A DNA stretch of 64,000 bases from positions 248,001 to 312,000 of the forward strand of contig JAUZTG010000003.1 of assembly GCA_030734395.1 (NCBI GenBank). The letters run 5' to 3'. Source of the stretch: Sarocladium kiliense. Taxonomy: Eukaryota; Ascomycota; Sordariomycetes; Hypocreales; Sarocladiaceae. The notes beneath the pieces are model-generated. The model saw nothing but the letters and a program-made list of their open reading frames with translations. It was not told the origin of the DNA and ran no database searches. The translations under genes were made by a program, and so were the position numbers. This document shows positions 23,284-33,409 of this stretch, in pieces; within the stretch, counting starts at the first letter, position 1, and each line of letters opens with the position of its first letter.

Positions 23284-24423
23284 TCACAGGTTATAAGCCT
23301 TCTTCGCCGTGCCTCCAAAGATCATCGCCCTCTCCTCATCCTCCAACGACGCCATCCAACACATCTTCTCGACAATATCCCTCCATCTTGGCCACGCCTC
23401 ATCACCCAGACCGTTCAGGGTACAAACCGGCCAATCGCTGCCAAACATGATTCTCGAAGGACCGAACGTTGCGAGGACAATGCCCAGCCAGGCGAGTGTG
23501 GATTGGAAGATGTGGGAGGGGGAGTCTGAGCGGCTGCGGAGGGAGTCGGGCATTTCGGAGAAGGCGCCGGAGAGCTTCATGTAGGTCTTGTTGGCTTTGG
23601 AGAGGGTGTACATGGCGGTACGCCAGGCGTGGAAGGCACGATCGGAGGCGGTGTTGACGATGGACATGTCAGGCTTGCAAAGGTGGTCTGGATGATGGTC
23701 AGTTTCGTTGTATATGGTGGGCTTGAGTATCGGGTTGAGGGGGAACCAACTGAGGATAAGGGTGACTTGTTCCTCCTCGGGAACACCCTCGTGAGCCTTC
23801 TCGACCATCTCGACGAGCTCTTCGAGCTGCTTCTTGCCGCGGCGGTGGTGGTCAACACCGACGTCGAAGGCGTAGCCTTTCCTTCCCAGCAGCTTCAAGC
23901 TTCCGATGAATTCATCGGTGAGCATCACACCGTGCGGCTTGTCCTGCACGAGGTATCGGAAGCCCTTGACCTTCTTCCACGTCTCTTCACCAGCTTCTTC
24001 CTCTGCACGAGCAAGATATCTCTCCAGAACCTCCGGGCCTCTGGCCATAGGCGCCCAGGGCACCAGACCCAAGCATAGCTTCTTATCCTGAGCCTCAAGT
24101 CCCTCGTTCTCCTTCGGTTCACCCAGAACCAAGCGCTTCATCCACCGAACCTCCTGCAACGGTGCCTCCCAGCTCTTGTTCTCATCTTCAGGAGTTGCCT
24201 CGCCGTCTGGGTGGTTGTTCTTGCGGTCGGTCTCGATGAAGATGAAGCCGAGGAGGGAAGGGGAGGATTCCGCTGCGACTTTGTACTCGGCGACGGAGCG
24301 CTGCTGGCTGTGGAAGGGGTGCTCGGGAGTGTTCCATGCGAGTGTATCGTGTTCGGAGGAAGGCCAGAGGTGGATGTGGGAGTCGATGATGGGGAGGACG
24401 AGGGGTTGGTCTTGGTCCGCCAT
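23284..24423 (-). CDS. Amidohydrolase-family lactonase, L-rhamnono-gamma-lactonase-like
   Basis: Cytosolic metal-dependent hydrolase of the amidohydrolase-2 superfamily. The N-terminal DSHIHLWP gives the HxH metal site; the C-terminal MFGSDWPVC carries the conserved Asp. Two exons, 23751..24423 and 23284..23687, flank a 63-nt intron (23688..23750; donor GTTGGT, acceptor CATCCAG). The intron has no stop and keeps frame, so it is easily missed; splicing gives LILNHLCKPD, the normal family sequence with its metal-binding His, and a 358-residue protein. Family members hydrolyse sugar-acid lactones (L-rhamnono-1,4-lactone in the fungal L-rhamnose route) or related dicarboxylate lactones. No other rhamnose-pathway gene is adjacent, so the substrate is uncertain. 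Confidence 0.85.
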   Translation of the reverse strand: MADQDQPLVLPIIDSHIHLWPSSEHDTLAWNTPEHPFHSQQRSVAEYKVAAESSPSLLGFIFIETDRKNNHPDGEATPEDENKSWEAPLQEVRWMKRLVLGEPKENEGLEAQDKKLCLGLVPWAPMARGPEVLERYLARAEEEAGEETWKKVKGFRYLVQDKPHGVMLTDEFIGSLKLLGRKGYAFDVGVDHHRRGKKQLEELVEMVEKAHEGVPEEEQVTLILSWFPLNPILKPTIYNETDHHPDHLCKPDMSIVNTASDRAFHAWRTAMYTLSKANKTYMKLSGAFSEMPDSLRSRSDSPSHIFQSTLAWLGIVLATFGPSRIMFGSDWPVCTLNGLGDEAWPRWRDIVEKMCWMASLEDEERAMIFGGTAKKAYNL

Positions 24424-24638
24424 GGTTGCTTGGTGTTGTTCTTCTGTTAGGATGGGTTTCTTCGGATGAGGTTTTACTTCAACTTCCTGGTCTCAATTGG
24501 TGAGAAGCTGGAAGTTATCGCAGGATGTGGGCTGTTGGAGGATGGAGAGCAGAAGTCGGTGAGGAACAGAGGTCTGGAGGTGAAGCAGCTGTTTCCATCT
24601 TTTTTAAGGAGAACGAACCAGGGGATTCGCATGGTGTC

Positions 24639-24691
24639 TTGAAGGTACCTGGTGCCCCACGTCAGTTTGCCCCCGCGGCAGGTACCTTCAA
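24639..24691. repeat. 13-bp perfect inverted repeat in the lactonase promoter
   Basis: Arms TTGAAGGTACCTG (24639..24651) and CAGGTACCTTCAA (24679..24691) are exact reverse complements separated by 27 nt of GC-rich loop; each arm contains the GGTACC palindrome. It lies 216-268 bp upstream of the lactonase ATG. It could be an operator-like dyad or a hairpin. Confidence 0.75.
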
Positions 24692-24799
24692 AGTTACCCC
24701 GCCGTTGCCCCTCCTCACTGATGGCAGTTAGGCCTAACAAGCCCGGGGGGTGCACCAGAAGGCCATCTTCATCCGTCGGATATTTGAACTTTGAGATGG

Positions 24800-24818
24800 T
24801 TTTTTTTTTTTTTTTTTT
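24800..24818. repeat. Poly-T homopolymer run
   Basis: Nineteen consecutive T on the plus strand (A on the minus), in the region upstream of the lactonase gene. It may be a nucleosome-excluding promoter tract. Confidence 0.8.
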
Positions 24819-25644
24819 GGCTTTCAGACTATCAGCTGAGACGAGACAATCACGGGTGATCATGGCAAGAAGTCCTCAAGTCGGGTAGATTCAGTCGGCA
24901 TCTATCCTACGGCAGCTACCTCCCAGTTGACATCTGCCCTTCCCCTCATCCGCTGCGTACATGTGGCTAATTCTACCAAGACGTCCGAATCCTGTATGTT
25001 CTTGTCTTTCCAGGATATTCTTCAATAGTATAACATCCACCATTTGACGGGTTTTGGGAGAATGGTCGTCCTCAGAAGAGGCCGTTCCTCCCAGTATTGA
25101 CAGTGGGGGTGTAAATAGAGAATGAAGCCATCCTCTATCACAAAACAAAAATGTGAGAATGCTCACGTTCAGACAAATCAACAAAACGAATAGAAAATGG
25201 TTTCACCCCACGGACGTGCCGTCCATGGGGGAGGCCGCAGCATCGACCCATTGGGGGGTTGTTGGTTCCATCTATGCGTGAAGCAGGAAGTGCCAACGTC
25301 GCCTTGAGCCCAAGAACCTGCCTGGGTAAGGCGACGAAGCCGTGAAGTGACCTTCCTGTGCATTCGGAATGGAAACAATGGGGTGTGTGTTTGTGTCCTA
25401 TGAGCAATCGAAGGGAGCGACGATGTGCTCGAAAAGGACGGCAATGAACAACAATGTAGCAACGAGTGCAATGTGGAAAAACGTCATTCTCGACCACAAG
25501 AGAACGTAGTGACGGGAATGGCGATGTCCTTTCGCTTCAAGGACTGAAGCCTGGAAAAATGAAACTCTGTCTTCCTTCTCCGATTTCCAAGGCGTCGTGG
25601 CGAGCTGGGCCCCGACCCTGGGACAATCAGGGAGGGCCACGAGC

Positions 25645-26604
25645 TCAAGTGACGACGATGCCGTTCCGGCGGGAGCTGCCGTGGGAAACGGGAGAGTCAT
25701 AGCGATCCTCGTACCCGCTGTCGCTGGAGCAGTCCGAGCTGTCTTCGTAGCCGCAGTACTGGCCCTTGCAGTCGATCTTGACACGCTCGCCCTTGCGGGT
25801 GATGCCGTACCTCTCACAAGTGCAAGACGAGAGGTCTGAGCCGGGCGTGCTGTAACCTGACAAGGAGGAACTGGGAGAGCCAGAGGAGGAGTCTGACTCG
25901 TACGAGGAGAGCGATGAGCCGGAAGAGGACATGGGCGAGTTGCTGAAGTTGGTGACAACGTCGTCCTCGTCGATGACTGCGTAGCCGAAGCGGGCGGTCA
26001 GGTCGGCGATCTCCTCATCGTCGTAGTAGCGGTAGTCGGACTCTAGGATCTTCTTGGTCGCGGTGGGGGACACAGGCTTGGGTGCTTTGATCTGAGAGGT
26101 GGATAGGGGACGGCCCTTGGGGATATCCACGGTCAGAGACTTGCGCGAGGAGCGGGATGAGCGGTGGTGATCCCTATCCTTGTCACGGCTGCTGCTTGAA
26201 GAGTGGTGCCTGGATGAAGAAGAAGAAGAGTGTTTGCTGCTGCTGCTGCTGGACTTGTGCGATGAAGAGTGCCTCGAAGACGACGATGAAGAGTGCTTGG
26301 AGGATCCATTGGGCACGTCAAGAATGTTCAGGTCTCGGCCTGTGGTTGGCTCGGTGGTGGACTTCTCACTGGGGTTGTGCGCAACATGGTACCCGTCGAT
26401 GATGTAGTAGTACCAGTATCGCTGGCCGGGCTCGAGTGTCGAGTTCTGGAACTTGAAGGTACCCTTCCAGGAGCCGGACTTGGAGGAAGACTTATCCTTT
26501 GAGAGTGGGAGCTGACCGACGTAGTTGTCCCAGGAGCCGAGGAGATGAACTGTCTTGACGGAGGAGGAAACGCGGAGGGAAAAGGAGAGTTGTTGGGAAG
26601 ACAT
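25645..26604 (-). CDS. Protein with N-terminal AMPK/CBM48-like glycogen-binding domain and poly-serine linker
   Basis: Intronless gene of 319 residues. Residues about 5-90 look like the E-set carbohydrate-binding module of AMPK beta and isoamylases (CBM48): seen are VKTVHLLGSWDNY, a K-rich loop, GSWKGTFKF and GQRYWYYYIIDGYHV, then HNPSEKSTTEP. Next comes a tract of about 60 residues of Ser/His/Lys/Arg runs (SSSSS, KHSSS, RHHSSSSS), then acidic patches, a conserved-looking DYRYYDDEEIADLTARFGYA and a C-terminal cysteine cluster (SSCTCERYG, CKGQYCGYEDSSDCSSDSG). No catalytic domain is present. It may tether an unknown activity to glycogen or act as a regulatory subunit; this is inference. Start at 26604 is the only ATG before the domain. 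Confidence 0.85.
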   Translation of the reverse strand: MSSQQLSFSLRVSSSVKTVHLLGSWDNYVGQLPLSKDKSSSKSGSWKGTFKFQNSTLEPGQRYWYYYIIDGYHVAHNPSEKSTTEPTTGRDLNILDVPNGSSKHSSSSSSRHSSSHKSSSSSSKHSSSSSSRHHSSSSSRDKDRDHHRSSRSSRKSLTVDIPKGRPLSTSQIKAPKPVSPTATKKILESDYRYYDDEEIADLTARFGYAVIDEDDVVTNFSNSPMSSSGSSLSSYESDSSSGSPSSSLSGYSTPGSDLSSCTCERYGITRKGERVKIDCKGQYCGYEDSSDCSSDSGYEDRYDSPVSHGSSRRNGIVVT

Positions 26605-27220
26605 AATGGGCGATTTGAGTTGCTGTCTGTCTTCAGGTGCCTAGAATGTCTCTTGCTGACTGTCCTTCAATCTGGAGCGAAAGAGTTGACTGTTGGTGTT
26701 GTTGTTGGTTGCTTGACAGATGCTGTCGAGTTGAATGATTGTCTGAACGCGGCGTGCGCTTGCGAGCAAGGAGAATCCACAATGGTTGATGTGAGTATTA
26801 GTGAGTGTAAGTGCTGTTTCAAAAAACAAAATGCGCAAAAAAAGTGACCAAAGTTGTAATCTCAGGTCTGGAGTGGTGAAAAGGTGAACTGGTCTCTGAG
26901 CCAAAGGTTGACCGGCAACTTTGGCTGTATGTTGAGTTTGTTGAGCTTGATTTGGAACCACCAGGTAAACGGTGTTCGGACTGGTAGCTGAAGGATTTGT
27001 TCAGAGAGATCAGATTCTGGGATATTAAGAATAGTAGTAGAGACCGGCTCTACGGGTTGCAAACAACGAAAACACAAGGGGGAGGGTTAGGAAACCAAAG
27101 GACGAGGATTACGATTGAAGGGACTTGCTGAAGAGGAAAGAAGGGAAAAAGAAGAAGAACGGAGAGTGAGGGTGGGAGATGCTGGGCGGTTATATGCGTT
27201 GGCCCATCATGGCGGCCCGC

Positions 27221-27239
27221 GATGGGATGGGATGGGATG
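27221..27239. repeat. GATGG pentanucleotide tandem repeat
   Basis: Nearly four head-to-tail GATGG units, about 620 bp upstream of the CBM-like gene. Confidence 0.75.
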
Positions 27240-27908
27240 TTGACTCGCAGATGGGAGTGGACGAGTGCCCGCATGCAATGGGTGTACTACGGACGCTCAG
27301 TGCAGTGATCGCCTGCGAGAGTGGGTATGCGGGATCGCCTACAGGCTGGATGGGGACAAAATTAGCACAGAAGCAAGGAACAGCAGAATGAATCAGCATG
27401 GACCAGCCGCATAGAGAGGTGATGGTCACCTAGGCAGACGAGGGGAGAGGGGAAGCTAGTGAATGTGCTTGGTGAAAGGGCCTGGACGACGTACCGCACG
27501 GTGGATGCAGTGATTGGAGAACGGGCGAATGAGAGCCACAGGAGGAAGAGGGGATGATATTGAATACGTAAGGATCCGGCAGGACAAGGTAGCATAGTGT
27601 AGTATAGCTGGGCGGCTAGCGTGCAGGTGGTGCTGAGGAGTGAAGAGGGAGGTGATGGTGATGGGATGGCAGAGGGCAGGGCCAGAATTGAGGGAGGAGA
27701 CGAGCAGAGCCCAGATTCGGTGCAGCGACGTGAAAAGTGGATCCTCTCGTGGGCGGCGTCTATCCCCGGACTGTGATTGGGTCAGCACCGCTCGGCTTGT
27801 CACGCTGCAGTGCCGCCAATCAGAAGCTCCAGACGCGCAATTGCCGCCAGCAGGTGCCCCACATGCCCTGATGGCTCCACCAGGACGCGGTCCGCCCCAC
27901 CCAAGCAA

Positions 27909-27935
27909 TGGTGGTGGTGGTGGTGGTGGTGGATG

Positions 27936-27983
<48 letters not shown>
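27909..27983. repeat. Compound microsatellite: (TGG)8 then (GTGCCT)8
   Basis: Eight TGG units (27909..27932) are followed after 3 nt by eight perfect GTGCCT hexamers (27936..27983). It is non-coding as far as can be seen, and likely length-polymorphic. Confidence 0.9.
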
Positions 27984-29635
27984 TGTGCCTGGATGGCCGG
28001 CTACCTGACTCTTCTCATCAACCTCACCTTGTTCTTGTCCTTATCCGTGTCCCATTATCGTCATGCATCGACTCGCTCCAGTCACGTTCCGCACCCGCAA
28101 TGCACGCCAGCACAGTCTATTCCCCGATCAGCATCTTTCCCGCTCCTCCATGCAGCCTACCTCGCCTACATCCGCTTGCAGCTTGTCCATCAGCTCGCGA
28201 ACCAACACGGGCCCCCTCCATGCGACCTGAAATGTAGCCCTGTGCTTTACGTATTACGTTGCACGGACACAGTCTCTCTCTCTCAACGGCCTCATGTATC
28301 TTCATTTGTATGCAAAACTGTATCCACGGCGGGTCATGCTCCATTTGCCCTCATGACCACGAGAATCCTCAGCTCCGAGATCGACCTTGTTCAAGCTTAA
28401 GCACCCGGCGCCTCGACAAGCCACACACGGGCCTTGCCCACCCATTCCTCACGCAGGGACATCACATACACCCTGTCCTTTTTCCATGATGCTTTTGTTT
28501 CTTCAACGTTTCCCGGCAGATCAGTCCCGACAGGGGGGCCGTCCGACTGGCTGGGTCCTTGCAGGGAACTCCCGCCCCATCATCCACACCACCCTCGTCA
28601 GCTATGTGCTGTCCATATGTTTCCTGGATCATCCCTCCAGCTGTAAACGAGGAGAAATCGAGACCACCATACGCATGCCAAAAGATGCACTCTTCGGCAT
28701 GATCGATGCAGGTCATTCATTCTGTTCGCCTGCCTGTCGGCATTAGCTTCGGCGGGTATGCGCGTCAGGTCACACGACGCTCCCAGCTGCGTGTTCTATT
28801 TGTCTGCCATATATCGTCTGGCCTACCTGTTCTCTTTTCGTCCTCCGTTCCAAGATCTGGATAGCTCGTACCACAGTGGATCACGGCATAGTAGACCTGG
28901 CCATTGTACGCTCGTGGATAGTAATGCGCAAGCGTGGACCACCTCAGGCCGTGCATATCGTCTATTGTCTTGCGCGGCCCGCTTGAGCGCGAACAGCCGA
29001 CGATCTTCCCGCCTGAACATCCACACGATTGATACGATCATCGAGCTTTCTGCGTAACGGATACGACGCTGTAAGCGCGCACACGCACGCGAGCTCCAGT
29101 CTTTCAGCGTTGCCTTGCATGTCCGTGGAGGCAGCCAAAGGGTCGATATGCATGTTCGCCTATACGAGCTGTGTAGATGACCGCGAGATGCATTTTTCGT
29201 TGTTCATGTGATGTTCAATATCTCGGCCGAACAGTAGATAGTCCGAATATCGTATCTGTAGAGGTTGCAGACGCGTGTGCCGTGGCGTTTGGAAGCGCTT
29301 ATATGCAGCCTCTGACCGATGAACTGCAGATTCGTAGGCTACCTTTCGAGGGGAGCATGTAAGCTGGCAATTGGCACCATGTCAACGGCCCGCTTCCTGG
29401 TTTGTGTAATAGTCAAGGTGAATCGAATGAACTAGGTTTGCCCCCAACGAGTATGGTCGCTCACATAGGAAGGTCACTCTTCAAAGGGAAAGGATCAAGG
29501 CACACACTTGGTACTCTCGTCTGAGCTTGACTCTAAACTTGAGGAAGTGATCAATATTATTTGATGATACGGGGTCTTTACGCATGACCGCATCTAGCTA
29601 CCACAACATGCGTGTATGCACTGCTCCCTTTTCTA

Positions 29636-31191
29636 TCACCGGTACTCATCCATGAACCTTTGGTGGAACTCTTGAATCTTGTCCACCCATTCGGTGCCTG
29701 GTGCAAGGAAGGTGACTCGGAAATGCTGTGATCCCGGGACTTGGCCGAAACCACTGCCTGGAACTACACAAATGCCTGTTGCGTCCAATAATCTTGCACA
29801 GTAAAAAGCATCAGGTTCTTTGCCCATTTCTCTTGCCTTCTCCGCAGCCTTGCTCGGCATATGGATAGTCGGGAACAAATACATGGACCCCTGTGGCGCT
29901 GCACACTGGACGCCCTCCATGGCTTGGAAGGCATGGTACAATTTGTAGGCACGTTCTCGCAGGGTGTTAGCGATAGAATCGTATTCTCTGCGATAAAGGT
30001 CGTAAGATTGAGACCCAGGAGCTGGGGGATTGACCATCATCTCAACAAGACACTGGCCGATCACAGGAGCACAGAGCGTGATGGAGACAAATTTGTAGAC
30101 CTGCTCCTCGACGGCTGGGTCGAATCCTATGAGCTCGAAGAAACCTCCGCGGTGACCACATTCTCCGACCATGCCTAAGCGTGTTCTGGTTAGACATTCT
30201 CCCATACCGAGGAGCAAGGCGAAAGAGGAACGGTAACTCACCCTTCGAGATGGAATGTATAGAGGCGAGTTCGATGTGGTACTGGTCCGGACGCTCGTGT
30301 TGCATCTGAAGCAGGACCTTGCGGAAGGAGTGGAACGGCAGGTCGAAGACATTAGTCTGGTAAACTTCGTCCGCCAGCACCACGAGCTTATTCTCTTGCG
30401 AGAACTCCAGAATCTGGCGAACATTGCTCTCCTCCAAGGAAACACCAGTCGGATTCCCCGGATTGATGCTGACGAGGGCTCTGACGTCGATGCCTGCATT
30501 CTTGGCCTCGTTGTAAGCCTGCTGAATGCTCTCAATCGAGGTACTCCAGTCTGCCGTCTCATCTAGATAGTATGGGACACATGTTGCCCCTATGATGGAC
30601 AGAAGAGCCGTATAGAGTGGATATTGTGGGATTGGTACGAGCACGCCTGTCGATTCCCCTGCACAAATGATGTGCAGGATGATGTTCACCGCCGAGGATG
30701 CGCCCGCGGAAAGATATATATGTTCTGGGGTTGCCTGGAAGCCGTCTCGTTCTAGCAACCTTTGAGTAACACGCGTCTTTCGGAAGAAGAAAGGTCGACT
30801 CACTCTCCAAGAAGTTGGCAATACTCCCTTTGAAAGCAGGGACACCAGCACTCGGACTGTAAGCCCCTACGCTCCCGATCTGGGAGAGCTGCCATCTTGC
30901 GCGCTCGATTACATCCTCGGGATAGCCCAGCACTGTGGTGAGAGTTTCGTGATGCTCAAGCAATCCTGGATTTTCCAGAAGGCTCAGGACCTGACGAAAG
31001 AAGGTGATGGGCTTCTGGCCCAGTTGCTGCGGGTTGCCAATATTGCAACTGATGATACTGTCGAATGGCAGAGCAACTCCGTCCAGTAGCTGGTGGCGAT
31101 AGGCCTCCGATTTGAGCGCCAGCTCGCCTCGGACGGCATACTCAGCCTTGACTACATTATGATTGATGTTATCAAGTGTTAATCTCGTCAT
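29636..31191 (-). CDS. Class I PLP aminotransferase, alanine-aminotransferase family
   Basis: PLP enzyme that would move an amino group between an amino acid and a 2-oxo acid. Exons 30804..31191, 30242..30751 and 29636..30174 give 478 residues, the usual family length; introns are 52 and 67 nt. Seen: FDSIISCNIGNPQQLGQKP and FFRQVLSLLENPGLL near the N-terminus, LSAGASSAVNIILH, SINPGNPTG, LADEVYQTNV, the PLP lysine in HSISKG joined by splicing to MVGECGHRGGFFE, and FRVTFLAP near the end. These are alanine aminotransferase motifs. I start at MTRLTLDN (31191); an in-frame ATG at 31296 would add 35 unconserved residues. The gene is divergent from the 2-oxoadipate decarboxylase gene, so 2-aminoadipate is a plausible alternative substrate (inference). 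Confidence 0.9.
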
Positions 31192-31966
31192 TGTGTTTGT
31201 ATACTTGCACCGAGTACCCAGTCTTTCTGTGTCTACCCTATCATTGTTATGTGTGCGCGGCTTACTGACGGATATATCCACGCTACTGGGTGACATAATC
31301 CAAATGCACTCGATATACCCCTTGAAGTTAATGACAATAATCGCCGAGGAGAGCTGGATAATGCCGGCTCTTTAGCCTTGCTCATGGTGAGCCGAAGTGT
31401 GGCGTTGAGGGTGACCCATCTGCCCGTATTGTCCCGACTAACACGCCAGCAACCACGTCGGGACTCACCGAGTCTCGTTGAAAGTCAACGACGGGCGCAA
31501 TTGCGAACCCATGTGGCAAGGAGTGGAGTATTCCGCATTCGCTAGTGCATTTATGGAATGCCAGGAGAAAGCTGTAGCCGCGCTCTTACGTCAACTCAAA
31601 GCTATGCGCCTAGCGACTATGGTGGATCGGGGATCGGGGACCTTGATTGACGAAGCCAGCAACAGATCACCACTACGGATATCACCGGGATACTTGTCAT
31701 CCGGGGTGTCACTTGATGGAGGCAACATGGCAATAGATGCCGGACCCAGCCGTGTGTTCCTGAGGGGAAAACGCACGATATTTCTTTACTTGAACTTACC
31801 TGATCTGCTTATCTTGACAAGGCCCCCGCAGAAATGAAGCTGTCGCTGCTTTGACCTAGCTTCCTCTACTCCTTATCAGATAACAGCTTGGGGACTTGTT
31901 CATCAACGTCGTCTTATCATATGCTACATCCATATCGCTCTCATCACTGCAAACATCTCATTCATC
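31192..31966. promoter_or_regulatory. Shared divergent promoter with clustered GATA motifs
   Basis: A 775-bp interval lies between two divergent start codons (aminotransferase at 31191, HglS-like gene at 31967). HGATAR-type GATA-factor sites are seen at 31238..31243 (CTATCA), 31808..31814 (CTTATCT), a back-to-back pair CTTATC/AGATAA at 31872..31883, and 31913..31918 (CTTATC). AreA/NIT2-type factors act through such sites in nitrogen catabolism, usually when two or more are close together. Binding is inferred from the motif only. Confidence 0.5.
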
Positions 31967-33409
31967 ATGGCTTCTAAGGTCCTTCATGCTCAGCAACCGG
32001 CGTTCACGTCGCCAGGGAGATCAGAGGGTGGCTTCGTCCATCCTGATGACCTTCGCAATGCCTTCGCACTAGCTATGTCACAGATGTACAAGAGCGAAGT
32101 CCCTCTATACGGCGATCTCATTCGCATCGTGCAGTCCGTCAACAGGAAAGCACACCCCGAGTCCTTGAACTCAGACAGTCTCGATCGCTTGACGTTAGAG
32201 CGTCATGGAGCGATAAGGTTGGGAAAGCCTTCAGAGCTACGCACAGTCCGTCGCATCTTTGCCGTTCTGGACATGCAGCCAGTGGGCTACTATGATCTCT
32301 CGGCTGCCGGACTCCCCATGCACGCTACATGCTTCAGACCAACCGCTGTGCAATCTTTGGCACGGAACCCCTTTCGTGTCTTCACAACTCTTCTTCGACC
32401 AGAGCTCGTCCGCTCAGAGCAAGCAAGAAAACTTGCGCTGAACATGCTCTCCCAACGCTCTATCTTCAGCCAGGAGCTTATGCGAAGTCTCAACACTGCT
32501 GAGTACCAGGGCGGCCTCCATGCTGATCAGGCTGAAGTCTTCATTCGTGAAGCCCTAAAGACCTTCTCCTGGGCACCAGTCGCTGCCGCAACAGCCGACG
32601 AGTACCAGTTGCTGAAGGCTCAACACCCCATCCTTGCCGACATATCGTGCTTCCAAACCGCACATATCAACCACCTTACGCCTCGGACACTTGACATCAC
32701 TTTGGCACAGCAGGAGATGCGCCGTGAGGGGATGGCCGTCAAGGATAGAATCGAAGGCCCGCCTGCCCGACGCTGGCCGATTCTCCTGAGGCAGACCAGC
32801 TTCCTTGCACTGGAGGAGCCAATTCAGTTCAAGAGCGAGCATGGAGAATCTACTCAGATGGTTGAAGGCTCACACAAGGCTCGTTTTGGTGAGATTGAGG
32901 AGCGTGGAGCTGCTGTTACAGCTGCAGGACGGAAGCTTTACGACGAGCTGCTGGACAAGGCCATGGACCAGGCCCGTGGCCAAACACCCGAAGATGCCGA
33001 CAGGATTATCGAAGCAGTCTTCAAGGCGTTCCCTGATGATTGGAATGAGCTCCTGGCACGTAAGCTTGTGTACTGCCAGTACAGCTGCACAGGCAAACAA
33101 CTCCCGGCCGCATTCACACCTGAAGAGGCCAATGACCCCAACTCTTTGGACAAACTGGTCAGTGAAGGAATCCTGAATGCGGAACCTATCACGTACGAAG
33201 ACTTCCTCCCGTTCTCGGCTGCTGGCATATTCCAGTCGAACATAGGCGGGAAGGCTTCTCAGGATGACACCATTTCCACAATCAAGGCTACTCCAAACCA
33301 GGACGCTATGGAAGTGGCTTTGGACACGTGCATCATTGACCCGGATCGTCTGTATGCCGATATGCAGCAGAGGAGCCTCAATGCGTGCCTCAGGAAATTG
33401 GGCTTGTGA
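31967..33409 (+). CDS. 2-oxoadipate dioxygenase/decarboxylase (HglS, DUF1338 family)
   Basis: Intronless gene of 480 residues. HglS enzymes use Fe(II) and O2 to turn 2-oxoadipate into D-2-hydroxyglutarate and CO2 in lysine breakdown (Pseudomonas; plant homologues exist). Seen: ERHGAIRLG with His80 and Arg84, matching the metal His and substrate Arg of the family; HINHLTPRTLDI with His236; FGEIEERGAA with the likely metal Glu near 309-312; and the family ending YEDFLPFSAAGIFQSN. The metal triad and the substrate Arg are therefore all present. No signal, membrane segment or PTS1 is seen, so it is likely cytosolic. Neighbours are a transaminase (divergent) and an FAD dehydrogenase downstream, which could supply the substrate and use the product. 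Confidence 0.88.
   Translation: MASKVLHAQQPAFTSPGRSEGGFVHPDDLRNAFALAMSQMYKSEVPLYGDLIRIVQSVNRKAHPESLNSDSLDRLTLERHGAIRLGKPSELRTVRRIFAVLDMQPVGYYDLSAAGLPMHATCFRPTAVQSLARNPFRVFTTLLRPELVRSEQARKLALNMLSQRSIFSQELMRSLNTAEYQGGLHADQAEVFIREALKTFSWAPVAAATADEYQLLKAQHPILADISCFQTAHINHLTPRTLDITLAQQEMRREGMAVKDRIEGPPARRWPILLRQTSFLALEEPIQFKSEHGESTQMVEGSHKARFGEIEERGAAVTAAGRKLYDELLDKAMDQARGQTPEDADRIIEAVFKAFPDDWNELLARKLVYCQYSCTGKQLPAAFTPEEANDPNSLDKLVSEGILNAEPITYEDFLPFSAAGIFQSNIGGKASQDDTISTIKATPNQDAMEVALDTCIIDPDRLYADMQQRSLNACLRKLGL

Larger units (their letters stand above)
24424..25644. other. Intergenic region with an inverted repeat and a poly-T run
   Basis: Promoter side of the lactonase gene and 3' side of the CBM-like gene. 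It holds the inverted repeat at 24639..24691 and a 19-base T run at 24800..24818. No gene is recognised. Confidence 0.6.
26605..29635. other. Intergenic region with simple-sequence repeats
   Basis: About 3 kb between the CBM-like gene (minus) and the 3' end of the aminotransferase gene (minus). It holds the leader and promoter of the CBM-like gene, a GATGG pentamer run at 27221..27239 and a compound microsatellite at 27909..27983. No domain-bearing open frame is seen. Confidence 0.55.

Noticed and set aside
31192..31296. Longer aminotransferase start giving 35 more residues
   Set aside because: The extension has no targeting character or likeness to the family; MTRLTLDN fits the usual start of alanine aminotransferases.
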